A stretch of 18,727 bases of DNA from Actinomycetes bacterium (GTDB taxonomy: Bacteria; Actinomycetota; Actinomycetes; S36-B12; UBA10799): positions 1 to 18,727 of the forward strand of contig JAKOZM010000074.1 of NCBI GenBank assembly GCA_029779995.1, in the 5' to 3' direction. Every line of letters starts with the position of its first letter. Within the stretch, counting starts at the first letter, position 1. Below are positions 13,414 through 18,727 of the stretch, piece by piece. The notes under the pieces are model-generated. The model ran no database searches. It was not told the origin of the DNA and saw only the letters and a list, made by a program, of their open reading frames with translations. The translations under genes and the position numbers were made by a program.

Positions 13414-13520
13414 GGATTCATCGTGACCTCGCCAGCTGAGAGGGCCCCGTGATCCAGGTGTGAGGAGGGTAAGAAGAGCCGTGCGGTTCTTGACCCCTTC
13501 ACCGCAGTCCCACGATCGAC

Positions 13521-13526
13521 CAGACT
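13521..13526 (+). promoter_or_regulatory. Candidate -10 box for DUF998-like gene
   Basis: CAGACT ends 6 nt before the ATG at 13533. A TTGACC lies at 13490-13495, but the 25-bp spacing is too long for a normal -35. Confidence 0.22.
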
Positions 13527-13532
13527 GGCCCC

Positions 13533-14126
13533 ATGAAGACGGTGCTCGCGCTGTTCGTGGGCTTCTGGGCGTTGATCTTCATCACGGGCGCGGCCAATCC
13601 GGGATACGTGCACTATCGCGAGCATGTGAGTCTGCTCGCCGCGGACGGCAACCACCTGATCTGGCTGACCACTGTGGCCATTCTGCTCACCGCCCTCGCG
13701 CAATGGGTGGCGGCGAGGATGTTCTGGCCGATCAACCGTCCCGCGGCCATCCTGCTCGTCATGGCTGGCTGCTCGCTGGTCGTGGTGGCGGTCTTCCGGG
13801 TTCCCTGCCCACCCCGTGCGCGGCACTGCCCGTTCGTCGTCGAAGACACCCCTAGCGAAGCCATCCACAACGCCGCCGTCATCGGATACGCCGTGCTGAC
13901 CATGACCACGATGGCGATTCTGGGCGTCGTGGCCGTCACGCAGGGTCGGCACAGCCTGGTCGGCATTCCCGGTCTGGTCGCCTGTGTGATCTTCGGCCTG
14001 ACGTTCAGTGGGCTGCTGGTGTTCCCGGAGGGGCTCGCCCAGCGCACCTGGATCGCGGTCGGGCAGATCTGGTTGGTCGCGGCCGTCTTCGAGGCCCAGG
14101 AACATCGAGAGCGCGTTGCCCCGTGA
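13533..14126 (+). CDS. Polytopic membrane protein, DUF998-like
   Basis: The 197-aa protein has about six hydrophobic segments (roughly 3-20, 42-60, 70-90, 115-135, 142-160, 168-190). A Cys-containing loop, VPCPPRARHCPF, follows the third. The C-terminal QRTWIAVGQIWLV and the overall pattern resemble DUF998 membrane proteins, whose function is unknown. It is divergent from the electron-transfer operon. CAGACT ends 6 nt before the ATG and there is no clear Shine-Dalgarno, so it may be leaderless. Family assignment is moderate; the membrane call is firm. Confidence 0.65.
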   Translation: MKTVLALFVGFWALIFITGAANPGYVHYREHVSLLAADGNHLIWLTTVAILLTALAQWVAARMFWPINRPAAILLVMAGCSLVVVAVFRVPCPPRARHCPFVVEDTPSEAIHNAAVIGYAVLTMTTMAILGVVAVTQGRHSLVGIPGLVACVIFGLTFSGLLVFPEGLAQRTWIAVGQIWLVAAVFEAQEHRERVAP

Positions 14127-14203
14127 CTGACGTTGTGCTGTTGCCGCAGCGGTAGCAGCCAGGGGCCCGCGGCCGGCAGTGCATCTACTGGGATCGTCGA
14201 CGC

Positions 14204-14240
14204 GCCGGAAACTATCTGAAAGTTTATGCCGGAAATCTAT
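14204..14240 (+). promoter_or_regulatory. Repeated motif and inverted repeat before the riboswitch
   Basis: GCCGGAAACTAT (14204-14215) recurs as GCCGGAAATCTAT (14228-14240), 24 bp apart. Between them AAACT (14209-14213) and AGTTT (14221-14225) form an inverted repeat. The patch is unusually A/T-rich for the window and overlaps the expected -35, so it could be an operator. No known regulator box is recognised. Confidence 0.35.
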
Positions 14241-14268
14241 TGCATCTTTTGGAACGGTCCGCTAAGAA
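14240..14268 (+). promoter_or_regulatory. Candidate promoter of the riboswitch transcript
   Basis: TTGCAT (14240-14245) and TAAGAA (14263-14268) are separated by 17 bp. The predicted start near 14275 falls just before the first paired base of the riboswitch, which is the usual arrangement. Confidence 0.45.
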
Positions 14269-14274
14269 TGGAGA

Positions 14275-14373
14275 CAGAAGAGGGGAGTACCCCACCACTT
14301 CGCAGATCGTCATTACGGTGGCTGTGTTGGCCACCCGGTCGCGAGGGGCCTTCGGGCTGGGAGAGACCTCTGG
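14275..14373 (+). ncRNA. yybP-ykoY family (Mn2+) riboswitch candidate
   Basis: AGAGG (14279-14283) pairs with CCTCT (14367-14371) as a P1-like stem. Inside it are the two signatures I associate with this class: GGGGAGTA after the 5' strand (14282-14289) and GAGACC before the 3' strand (14363-14368). The internal segment TCGTCATTACGG (14307-14318) resembles the conserved second loop. CCACC (14292-14296) pairs with GGTGG (14317-14321), and GCC-TTCG-GGC forms a hairpin at 14348-14357. The family senses Mn2+ and usually precedes Mn exporters or TerC-like genes. Here it leads directly into a baeRF gene. A covariance-model score is needed to confirm. Confidence 0.65.
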
Positions 14374-14393
14374 TACACCACCAGGAGTCAACT

Positions 14394-15482
14394 GTGACCG
14401 CAACATTCCCCGAAGCCCGACCGATGGTTACCAGACCGTCCCGCGCCGACCTCGACGTGCTGATGCGCGAACAGGGCCTGTGTGTGTCCATCCTCATCAA
14501 CACCACTCCGGGGTCGGTCATGTCGCAGGAGGATCAGGCCAGATTGCAGGCTCACGCCCGCGATGTGATCCGGCGCCTGGAGATGGAACCGGATCAGGGC
14601 CTGGTGCACGTGTTGCACGCACGTCTGCTGGTCGGCATCGACAAGGCACTGCGGGAACCGACCGACGTCGCCTTGGCCCTGTTCCTCAGCGAGTCCACCA
14701 TCCGGGTCTTCCACCTGGCCGTTCCCGTCGAGGACCGCGTCGTCATCGACCCGACGTTTGCCACCCGCGACATCGTCATGGCGGTCCAGCACAATCCGCG
14801 CTTCCTGCTCCTACACATGGACAGCCGGTCGGCGAACCTCTACCGGTACAACCAGAAGTACCTCGAGCCGGTGCTCTCGGGTGACTTCCCCGCCCTGCGA
14901 GAAGGCAGGGTGCGGGCCGACCGCGACCGCGAGCGCACCCGCTCGTTTCTGCGTGCTGTCGACGCCGGGCTCTCGCGCCACCTTGCAGAGACCGACCTGC
15001 CGGTGGTCCTGGTGGGCGGGGAGCGCACCCTGGGCGAGTTCGTGCGGGTCAGCCGCAACGGGGCCAAGATCTCCGGCATGGCGCGCGGGATCCACTCCCG
15101 GCCCGCGCTGCGCGAACTCGAGGACATGGGCCGGGCCGTGATGGCCGACCACGTGGCCGATCTGAGTGCTGCTGCCCATGACACCTTGTCGGCACGGCTA
15201 CGGGTCAAGCGCGCCGTGACCGGACTGTTGGGATGCTGGCACGCGGCCTCGACCAACACCCCTGAACTGCTCGTCGTCGAGCGCGACTTCGCGATGCCGG
15301 CTCGGTTGGTTGCCGAGGGCCGGTACGTCGAACCCAGCGACGACGATGAGCACCCCGAGGTCATTGACGACGCCGTCGACGACCTCATTGAAATGGTTCT
15401 GCGAACTGGAGGGTACGTGTGCGTAGTGCCCAACGGCACCTTGCGTGAACACGGCCGTGTGGCCATGACTCTCGCCCGCTAG
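14394..15482 (+). CDS. Bacterial archaeo-eukaryotic release-factor-like protein (baeRF)
   Basis: The 362-aa protein resembles the baeRF group, which shares the eRF1/Pelota fold of domains 2-3. Blocks supporting this are VEDRVVIDPTFATRD (~112-126), RFLLLHMDSRSANLYR (~136-151) and LPVVLVGGERTLGEF. The C-terminal eRF1-domain-3-like stretch is VIDDAVDDLIEMVLRTGGYVCVVPNGTL (~323-350, in parts). No GGQ peptidyl-release motif is seen, so it need not act in termination; ribosome rescue or RNA-linked stress roles have been suggested for the group. I chose GTG 14394 because AGGAG (14383-14387) sits 6 nt upstream; the frame opens earlier, but that part is the riboswitch. Confidence 0.65.
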   Translation: MTATFPEARPMVTRPSRADLDVLMREQGLCVSILINTTPGSVMSQEDQARLQAHARDVIRRLEMEPDQGLVHVLHARLLVGIDKALREPTDVALALFLSESTIRVFHLAVPVEDRVVIDPTFATRDIVMAVQHNPRFLLLHMDSRSANLYRYNQKYLEPVLSGDFPALREGRVRADRDRERTRSFLRAVDAGLSRHLAETDLPVVLVGGERTLGEFVRVSRNGAKISGMARGIHSRPALRELEDMGRAVMADHVADLSAAAHDTLSARLRVKRAVTGLLGCWHAASTNTPELLVVERDFAMPARLVAEGRYVEPSDDDEHPEVIDDAVDDLIEMVLRTGGYVCVVPNGTLREHGRVAMTLAR

Positions 15483-15492
15483 AACCGCCACG

Positions 15493-15551
15493 CCCGCAGA
15501 CCCCGGCGCCCACCTCCACCGGGCCGCCACCAAAGCGTCGGGGTCTGCGGG
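15493..15551. terminator. Long inverted repeat after baeRF gene
   Basis: CCCGCAGACCCCG (15493-15505) pairs perfectly with CGGGGTCTGCGGG (15539-15551) around a 33-nt spacer. CCACG/CGTGG adds pairing outside a small bulge. It fills the gap between the baeRF stop and the DUF3151 start. It may terminate the baeRF transcript or be an operator; the spacer is long for an intrinsic terminator. Confidence 0.45.
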
Positions 15552-15574
15552 TTCCGTGGTGTTTGATGGACTGC

Positions 15575-15970
15575 ATGGACCTACTCGCCCAACCCGACCC
15601 CACCTTTCTCCCCGACGACCCGGCCGCCAGTTCGGAAGGCACCGCCGAGGAGATCGTCGTCGCCTACCCCGCGTCCAGCCTGGCCTGGGCCCGGATGGCC
15701 GAGATCGCCCGGGACGAGGGCCGCACGATCGAGGCCTACGCCTTTGCGCGGGTCGGCTACCACCGGGGCCTGGACCTGCTACGGCGCAGCGGATGGAAGG
15801 GCCACGGACCGATCCCCTGGTCCCACCCTGCCAACCGGGGTTTCCTGGTGTGTCTCTACGAACTCTCGCTGGCCTCGATCTCCATGGGTGAGACCGAAGA
15901 GGCGCTGCGGACGGCGCAGTTCCTGCGGGATTCGTCGCCGGAGGCCGCCGACGCTCTTGGGCTGGATTGA
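15575..15970 (+). CDS. DUF3151 family protein
   Basis: This 131-aa protein matches the actinobacterial DUF3151 family throughout: MDLLAQPDPTFLP at the start, YPASSLAWARMAEIA, EAYAFARVGYHRGLDLLRRSGWKGHGPIPW (in parts), HPANRGFL and FLRDSSPEAADALGL at the end. It is probably a soluble helical protein; its function is unknown. Members are widely conserved single-copy genes in Actinomycetota, which supports the taxonomic placement. ATG 15575 gives the family-like start; ATG 15566 and TTG 15563 are also in frame. There is no strong ribosome-binding site. Confidence 0.88.
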   Translation: MDLLAQPDPTFLPDDPAASSEGTAEEIVVAYPASSLAWARMAEIARDEGRTIEAYAFARVGYHRGLDLLRRSGWKGHGPIPWSHPANRGFLVCLYELSLASISMGETEEALRTAQFLRDSSPEAADALGLD

Positions 15971-16116
15971 CCGAGCTTTTCCGAGGCCTTGACCTTTGCT
16001 CGACCGGGCGACGACCTCACCGGTGGGCCAGCCCCCAACCCGCCGCGAATGGGCACTAGGTGCGATCTGGCGCGGCGTGTCGCAGCAACAAATGCCCAGA
16101 TGCGCGCCAATTCGGG

Positions 16117-16137
16117 CCGCCCTTCGAGCGAGGGCGG
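16117..16137. terminator. Hairpin between convergent DUF3151 and DoxX genes
   Basis: CCGCCCT (16117-16123) pairs with AGGGCGG (16131-16137) around a 7-nt loop, 30 nt beyond the DoxX-like stop. It is suited to terminating the minus-strand membrane operon and possibly the DUF3151 transcript. The rest of 15971-16167 shows nothing recognisable. Confidence 0.5.
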
Positions 16138-16167
16138 AACGCTCAAGACCAACAGCTCAAGAAATAC

Positions 16168-16527
16168 TCAGCGCGTCGGGCTGTTCCAGGCCGCGCGCAT
16201 CATCGGGACCTGCAGTGGGATCCGCGCCCACACAGCAGCCTTGAACCACGCGGGGCGGCGGCTGCGCTGGACATCGACAGCCATCTTCAGGTTGCCGACC
16301 CACACTCCAGCGAGAACTGCCGTGGTGGCGGCCGGCGCCCAGCGCTGCCCGGTCAGCAACCCCGCCGCACACGCCAGTTCGGCCACCCCCGAGCCGTACA
16401 CCCAGGCGCGCCGATTACCCAGCTGTGTCGGGATCAACGGCTCGAAGACCTGCGGACGGACCATGTGCACGATGCCGCTGGTGGCGAATGCTCCTGCCAC
16501 GGCCTTGGTGCCAACTGGAAGCTCCAT
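16168..16527 (-). CDS. DoxX-like membrane protein
   Basis: The 119-aa protein has the DoxX/DoxX-like pattern: an N-terminal helix with SGIVHMVRPQVFEPLIP (17-33), then YGSGVAELACAAGLL (44-58), QRWAPAATTAVLAGVWVGNLKMA and a last helix with no clear charge. About four short membrane segments are expected. The biochemical role of small DoxX-like proteins is unsettled; some associate with oxidoreductases or detoxification. It starts 15 nt after the DUF445 stop and is the last gene of the operon. Confidence 0.78.
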   Translation of the reverse strand: MELPVGTKAVAGAFATSGIVHMVRPQVFEPLIPTQLGNRRAWVYGSGVAELACAAGLLTGQRWAPAATTAVLAGVWVGNLKMAVDVQRSRRPAWFKAAVWARIPLQVPMMRAAWNSPTR

Positions 16528-16542
16528 TGGTACAGCCTAGGG

Positions 16543-17808
16543 TCAGACCAGGAAGGTGTGGCTCACCGTGTAGATCACGACGCCGGCCAGCGCACCGACC
16601 AGGGTGCCGTTGAGGCGGATGAACTGCAGGTCCCGGCCCACCTGGATCTCGATCTTGCGTGAGGTCTCCTCGGCGTCCCACTTGTCCACGGTCTCGGTGA
16701 TCAGCGCGGTGATCTCGTCCCGGTTGTTGCGGACGACATGGATGGCGGCGTCCTCGATCCAGCCGTTGACCTTGTCGCGCATCTCGGGCTTGTCCGTCAG
16801 GTTGCTCCCGATGCTCACCAGCGCATCCACCAGGCGGACGCGCAAGTCGCTGGTGGGGTCGTCGAGGGCACCCAGGAGCATCTCCTTGGCCACCGTTCCG
16901 GTCGTCTGCAGGGTGCGATTGACCTCTGGGTGATCCAGCACGCGCATCTTGGCCTGCTCGGCCTTGTACTGCATGTCGGGGTCGAAGCGCAGATCGTTCG
17001 ACAGTTGCAGCAAGGCCTCATCAATCGATGTTCGCAGCGGGTGGTGCGGGTCGTTGCGCACGTCCTCGGCGAACTTCACCGCCTCGCGGTACACCTTGTT
17101 GGCGACCATGTCGTCGGCCCACCTCGGGCTCCAGCCGGGCGCCTGCCGCTCCACGACGTCCACGACCCGGTCCCGGTTCTCCGCCAGCCATTCATGCAGC
17201 GATCCGGCCACCAGGTCGATCAGGGGGACATGGGCCCGGTCGGTGACCACTTCGCCCAACAGGTTGCCGGCGGGCTCGGCGATGGGGAACTCCTCGGCGC
17301 GTTTGCGCAGGAACTCCGAGACGGCCGAACGCACCTGCTCGTCATCGAGCAGGCCGATCGCGGACTTCAGGCCCACGGCGAGTTCGGCCGACACCCGCCG
17401 GGCGTTGCCGTAGTCGGACAGCCAGGTTCCGAGCCGGGTGCTGATGTCCAGGGCCCGGAGCCGTTGCCGCACGACATCCTCGGCCAGAAAGTTGGTTCCC
17501 ACGAAGTCGCCGAGGTTACGCCCGATGGCGTCCTTGCGGGTCGGGATGATCGCCGTGTGCGGGATGGGCAGACCCAGTGGGCGCCGGAACAGCGCCGTGA
17601 CCGCGAACCAGTCGGCAAGCGCACCGACCATGGCCGCTTCACCGGCTGCCCGGAAGTAGCCCGCCCAGGTCACACCGTCGCGCTCGGCGATGAAGGCCAC
17701 TATGTAGACCAGCGCCGCGACCCCGAGGGCTGCGAGCGCAACGACTTTCATCCGCCGCAGCCCGCGCAACTTCTCCTCGTCGGCCGGCGTCAGGGCCAGA
17801 GCACTCAT
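16543..17808 (-). CDS. DUF445 membrane protein
   Basis: The 421-aa protein has a hydrophobic segment near the N-terminus (MKVVALAALGVAALVYIVAF) and another at the C-terminus (GTLVGALAGVVIYTVSHTFLV), with a long helical region between. The DUF445 signature is strong: EAAMVGALADWFAVTALFRRPLG, IPHTAIIPTRKDAIGRNLG and FVGTNFL. The long central domain is probably cytoplasmic. Function is unknown. I chose ATG 17808; an in-frame GTG at 17826 adds only six residues. It follows the DUF4184 stop by 28 nt and is probably cotranscribed with it. Confidence 0.9.
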   Translation of the reverse strand: MSALALTPADEEKLRGLRRMKVVALAALGVAALVYIVAFIAERDGVTWAGYFRAAGEAAMVGALADWFAVTALFRRPLGLPIPHTAIIPTRKDAIGRNLGDFVGTNFLAEDVVRQRLRALDISTRLGTWLSDYGNARRVSAELAVGLKSAIGLLDDEQVRSAVSEFLRKRAEEFPIAEPAGNLLGEVVTDRAHVPLIDLVAGSLHEWLAENRDRVVDVVERQAPGWSPRWADDMVANKVYREAVKFAEDVRNDPHHPLRTSIDEALLQLSNDLRFDPDMQYKAEQAKMRVLDHPEVNRTLQTTGTVAKEMLLGALDDPTSDLRVRLVDALVSIGSNLTDKPEMRDKVNGWIEDAAIHVVRNNRDEITALITETVDKWDAEETSRKIEIQVGRDLQFIRLNGTLVGALAGVVIYTVSHTFLV

Positions 17809-17836
17809 ACCCGCATCTTGCCCCACGGGCTAAGGA

Positions 17837-18589
17837 TCAGCCGTCAGCCATTCCCCGGTTCAGGTGCCACACCATGGCCACCAAGATGCTGGCCACTCCA
17901 GCGGCCACGACTGTGGCCACGGCGACCTGCACCACCACCTGCAGGGCTGGGGATCCGGCCATCGCGCTCGCTGTCACCAGCAGGGCCAGCGCCGCACCGC
18001 CCATCACGGTGACCCGGGCAGCGATCTTGCCCAGGCGCGACGGCTCGCGTTGCAGGGTGACGGTCGGCGCGGTGCGGTACCAGCGCACCGCCCACAGGGC
18101 CATCAGCACCAAGCCCACGACCGACAGTGCAACCTGTGCGACGTCGGGCACGGGCACTCCGGCGATGTCGGCTCGGAGGAACGCCACGTTCGCTGTGACC
18201 AACGTGCCGGTATGGGTGAACTGGTCCAGAAGCAGATGCGTGGCCTGCCCGACGATCAGGCTGAGCAGGACTACGGCAATACGTGCCGGTGAGTTCAAGC
18301 GGCGCCGCAGCCCTGGTTGTTGGGCAGGGGTCAGGCGGCGGCGGATCGCGGACGGCGCGAACCAGTCGGCCGGGCGCGCAAAGAAGCCGTGCCAGATGAC
18401 GAAGAGCAACAGACCCATCAGCAGGTTCACCGTGAGAGCGCCCACCACTGTATGGCTCAGGACCAGCCCGAATGGACTCGGCAGGTACAGCGGAACATCG
18501 GGCAGCATCGCGCCGATCACCAACGCCGATGCCGACAACCGGCGGCCCATGGGCAGCACAGCGGCGGCATGGGACACGGTGAACGGCAT
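17837..18589 (-). CDS. DUF4184 membrane protein
   Basis: The 250-aa protein begins MPFTVSHAAAVLP, followed by SASALVIGAMLPDVPLYL and SHTVVGALTVNLLMG. These are the conserved features of DUF4184: early His residues and a PD motif in a polytopic membrane protein. GQATHLLLDQFTH in the middle adds further conserved His/Asp residues, a pattern recalling membrane metallohydrolases, but no activity is established. Five to six membrane segments are expected. ATG 18589 is preferred over the GTG at 18631 because the family motif starts there and GAGG precedes it. First gene of the minus-strand trio. Confidence 0.83.
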   Translation of the reverse strand: MPFTVSHAAAVLPMGRRLSASALVIGAMLPDVPLYLPSPFGLVLSHTVVGALTVNLLMGLLLFVIWHGFFARPADWFAPSAIRRRLTPAQQPGLRRRLNSPARIAVVLLSLIVGQATHLLLDQFTHTGTLVTANVAFLRADIAGVPVPDVAQVALSVVGLVLMALWAVRWYRTAPTVTLQREPSRLGKIAARVTVMGGAALALLVTASAMAGSPALQVVVQVAVATVVAAGVASILVAMVWHLNRGMADG

Positions 18590-18671
18590 AGCCTCAGTAT
18601 CCCCGCCGAAGGCAACGACGGGAACCCGCACGAGATCAAGGTCACGTCAACCTCACCCAGGCAGGCGTCGG

Positions 18672-18677
18672 TATCGT
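18672..18677 (+). promoter_or_regulatory. Candidate tRNA-Thr promoter -10
   Basis: TATCGT fits TAnnnT and lies 9 nt before the mature tRNA 5' end. The -35 is unclear. Confidence 0.3.
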
Positions 18678-18686
18678 GGGCGTATC

Positions 18687-18727
18687 GCCCCGTTAGCTCA
18701 GTGGTAGAGCACTCGCCTTGTAAGCGA
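18687..18727 (+). tRNA. tRNA-Thr(TGT), 5' part only
   Basis: The sequence begins GCCCCGT-TA-GCTC, has a D-arm GCTC/GAGC and an anticodon stem CTCGC paired with GCGA at the window edge. The loop CTTGTAA gives anticodon TGT (Thr). The T-arm and acceptor 3' strand lie beyond the window. Confidence 0.88.

Noticed and set aside
13308..14105. 265-aa minus-strand frame
   Set aside because: Low-complexity Arg/Gln/His-rich antisense of the DUF998-like gene. It includes the out-of-frame ATG at 13421, but nothing supports the protein.
14226..14393. N-terminal extension of the baeRF protein
   Set aside because: This stretch is the structured leader, and the AGGAG-GTG pair at 14383-14396 defines the start.
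16738..18012. 424-aa plus-strand frame opposite DUF445/DUF4184
   Set aside because: No family motifs, spans two real minus-strand genes and their junction; antisense shadow.

Overview
The window is chromosomal DNA of a high-GC actinomycete-type bacterium. The evidence is the strong G/C bias at third codon positions, GTG and TTG starts, many starts that look leaderless, and a set of families typical of Actinomycetota: DUF3151, DUF445, DUF4184, a BfrB-type ferritin, an FmdB/SAF pair and a short cytoplasmic ApbE. I cannot name a genus.

Layout. Positions 1-2600 (+ strand) hold a zinc-ribbon regulator (FmdB type), a SAF/CpaB-like membrane protein, a ferritin and a secreted M14 zinc carboxypeptidase with a Pro/Thr tail. 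A convergent hairpin separates these from a minus-strand 2-oxoglutarate dioxygenase-like gene, and an alpha/beta hydrolase is divergent from that. Positions 4538-5053 contain no protein gene. They hold tRNA-Arg(CCT), a tandem array in which the last 13 nt of the tRNA plus its 3' trailer recur every 72-73 bp (five copies of the tRNA end in all), and a perfect 12-bp hairpin. A 941-aa secreted protein follows on the minus strand, with an aerolysin/ETX-MTX2-like centre and C-terminal RTX calcium-binding repeats. Upstream of it lies a ~500-bp decayed stretch with IS-end-like repeats and a probable gene remnant.

Positions 8405-13413 form one tightly packed minus-strand operon. Transcription order is: small one-TM protein, ferric-reductase-like haem/FAD/NAD(P)H membrane oxidoreductase, membrane-anchored FMN-binding protein, ApbE flavin transferase, PHP-domain phosphoesterase, QOR-type quinone oxidoreductase. 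The first four look like a flavin-based trans-membrane electron-transfer module: ApbE attaches FMN to the FMN-binding protein, which can take electrons relayed through the haem/FAD protein.

Positions 13533-15970 (+) hold a polytopic membrane protein (DUF998-like), then a candidate yybP-ykoY manganese riboswitch leading directly into a bacterial eRF1-like (baeRF) gene, a long inverted repeat and a DUF3151 gene. Positions 16168-18589 (-) form a three-gene membrane-protein operon (DUF4184, DUF445, DoxX-like). The window ends inside tRNA-Thr(TGT).

The most unusual items are the tRNA-Arg 3'-end tandem array, the Mn-riboswitch/baeRF pairing and the aerolysin-like/RTX fusion next to the array.
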